Assembly (NCBI GenBank): GCA_037954325.1
Contig: JBBMNZ010000001.1
Coordinates: forward strand, 8,280,874 to 8,344,873
Direction of reading: 5' to 3'
Source of the DNA: Fistularia commersonii
Lineage: Eukaryota; Chordata; Actinopteri; Syngnathiformes; Fistulariidae
DNA length: 64,000 nucleotides
Shown piece after piece: positions 62,571-64,000 of this stretch (positions are counted from its first letter, which is position 1; each line of letters opens with the position of its first letter). The notes below the pieces were generated by a model. The model was not told the DNA's origin. It did no database searches and worked only from the letters and a program-made list of their open reading frames with translations. A program made the translations under genes and the position numbers.

Positions 62571-64000
62571 CTCAAGGTGTGTGCTGGACAGCCTGCTCGG
62601 GTCTTCCAGCACCTCTTCAACCTCTCTCTGAGGTTGTTGAAGGTGCCTGACCTCTGGAAGACCTTCTGCATTGTCCCAGTGCCCAAAAAGGGACATCCAA
62701 GTGCTCTCAATGACCAGTGGCACTAACGTCAAATGTCATGAAGTCGTTCGAGAGGCTTGTACTCCAGCACCTGAAAGACCGGCTATCTGCTTCCCTGGAC
62801 CCTCTGCAGTTTGATTACAGGCAGCACTTGGGTGTGGCGAATGCAGTTATCCTCCTCACTCACAGGGCCCTATCCTATCTGGGAGGTACAGAAAGCACTG
62901 TGAGAGTCAGCTTCTTTGACTTCTGCAGTGCCTTCAACAGCATCCTACCCACCCTCCTCAACGACAAGCTGTTGAGTATGCAACTTTATCATGACATCAC
63001 TGCCTGGATCCTGGACTACCTCACAGATTGGCAGCACAGGAGAGCCCCAAGGCACTGTCCTGTCTCCATTCCTCTTCACCCTCTTCACCTCTGACTTCCG
63101 GTACAATTCCGGTTCCTGCCACCTGCAGAAGTTCTCCAATGACTCTTCCATTGTTGGATGCATCAGTGATGACCATGAGGAGGATCACAGAGGTCTGGTC
63201 ATGAGTTTTGCTGAGTGGAGCAACCAGAACCATGTCCTACTCAACATCTCCAAGACCAAGGAGGGGGTTTTGGACTTACGGAAGAATCGAAGGAGACAAG
63301 TACCAATCACCATCCAGGGCAAAGAGGTGGCAATAGTGGACCACTACAAGTACCTTGGGGTCCACATCTACAATAAATTGGACTGGCCACACAACACTGA
63401 TGCACTCTACAAGAAGGGTCCGAGTAGGATGTTCTTCCTGAGGAGACTGAGGTCATTTGGCATCTGTCGCAGGCTCCCAAAGACCTCCTACCAGTCTATG
63501 GTTGCTAGCGCACTCTTCTTCTGTAAAGTGTGCTGGTGGGGCCGTGCCAGGAATAGTGAGGTCAATTGGCTCTAGGAAGATGATTCGTGAGGAAAGCCTG
63601 CTTGGTGGTGGGACCGAACCTTGACTATCTTCAATCAGTGGCAGTGGGGAGGGTGAAGGACAAACAGGGAGCTATTCTGGACAATCTTTCCCACTTCCTG
63701 CATGATGAGCAGTGGCTGATGGGCAGCTCCTTCAGCCAATGGCTCATTACATTACATTACAGTCATTTGCCAGATGCTTTTATCCAAAGCAACTTACAAA
63801 AAGTGCAATTCAGTCACAATTCAGGCTCATCCCACCCTGGTGTAGAACAATCGCTTCAAAAGCTCCTTTGTGCCCATGGCCATCGGACTGTACAGCAGCA
63901 GTCTGGATGGGACACAACTCTGACCAGCCTGAGGTGCATATAGGCTGCCTCCACAACCTCACTACCTTACCCAATCACTACCACACCCATTCATGTCGTG
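62571..64000 (+). mobile_element. Second L2-like LINE RT fused directly downstream
   Basis: Restarts at an earlier point of the same protein: LARVFQHLFNLSLRLLKVPD (62590), then SNVMKSFERLVLQHLKDRLS, LDPLQFDYRQHLGVANAVIL, VSFFDFCSAFNSILPTLLN (box A, Asp kept), FSNDSSIV at 63132-63155 (FADD changed to FSND), YKYLGVHIYNKLDW, MFFLRRLRSFGICRR and the SDCTAAVWMGHNSD-like end. Frameshifts near 62700 and 63050. Continues past the window end. Confidence 0.88.
63748..63823 (+). mobile_element. 76-bp insertion with 7-bp target duplication in the LINE
   Basis: TACATTACATTACAGTCATT, GCCAGATGCTTTTATCCAAA, GCAACTTACAA, ending TCACAATTCA. It is flanked by GGCTCAT at 63741-63747 and 63824-63830. The ATCCAAAGC.ACTTACA core is a dispersed repeat I know from many fish genomes. 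Removing it restores the LINE frame FSQWLI-PPWCRT. Confidence 0.85.

Noticed and set aside
61753..62631. 292-codon ORF, the longest in the window
   Set aside because: L2-like LINE reverse transcriptase missing its FADD box and with box A altered; a pseudogene of a mobile element.

Overview
This is vertebrate nuclear DNA, almost certainly from a ray-finned (teleost) fish. Single-copy exons with consensus GT/AG splice sites lie in AT-rich introns packed with fish-type mobile elements: Tc1/mariner, hAT and pogo-like DNA transposons, RTE- and L2/Rex-like LINEs, tRNA-derived SINEs, and long (TG)n/(CA)n microsatellites. There are no bacterial-style operons and no CRISPR. I recognise no tRNA or rRNA gene.

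The only host gene I can support is ECT2 (epithelial cell transforming 2, a RhoA guanine nucleotide exchange factor for cytokinesis), on the + strand from 232 to 52833. The 5' end lies upstream of the window. Nineteen coding exons keep one reading frame across every junction. They encode the end of the BRCT region, the nuclear-localisation/CDK-PLK1 linker, the catalytic DH domain, the PH domain and the C-terminal tail, 713 codons in all. A further open exon (30799-31221) is in phase with the exon before it and ends in its own stop, so it looks like an alternative last exon with a 140-residue tail. The canonical last exon is about 24.7 kb beyond the previous one (52744-52833).

Layout: 1-28.1 kb, exons A-R with introns carrying LINE and SINE pieces; 28-31 kb, a short RTE insertion and the alternative exon; 31-35 kb, AT-rich unique-looking sequence; 35.3-51.6 kb, a transposon graveyard inside the last intron (LINE containing a hAT containing a pogo-like element; five Tc1/mariner-type copies, one interrupted by a second pogo-like element; a broken RTE LINE); 52.7 kb, ECT2 stop and 3' UTR; 54.2-59.4 kb, two hAT elements each with a perfect 8-bp target duplication, the second holding an LTR-like insert, with a LINE and an RTE tail between them; 61.3-64.0 kb, two fused L2-like LINE reverse-transcriptase pseudogenes with a 76-bp micro-insertion bearing a 7-bp duplication.

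The most interesting host-gene feature is the PH-domain exon at 20148-20286. It is bracketed by (TG)25 just before its acceptor and (CA)16 three bases past a weak donor, an arrangement that could loop the exon out in the pre-mRNA. No wholly new multi-gene system is visible. Novelty lies in gene architecture and in the nesting of mobile elements.
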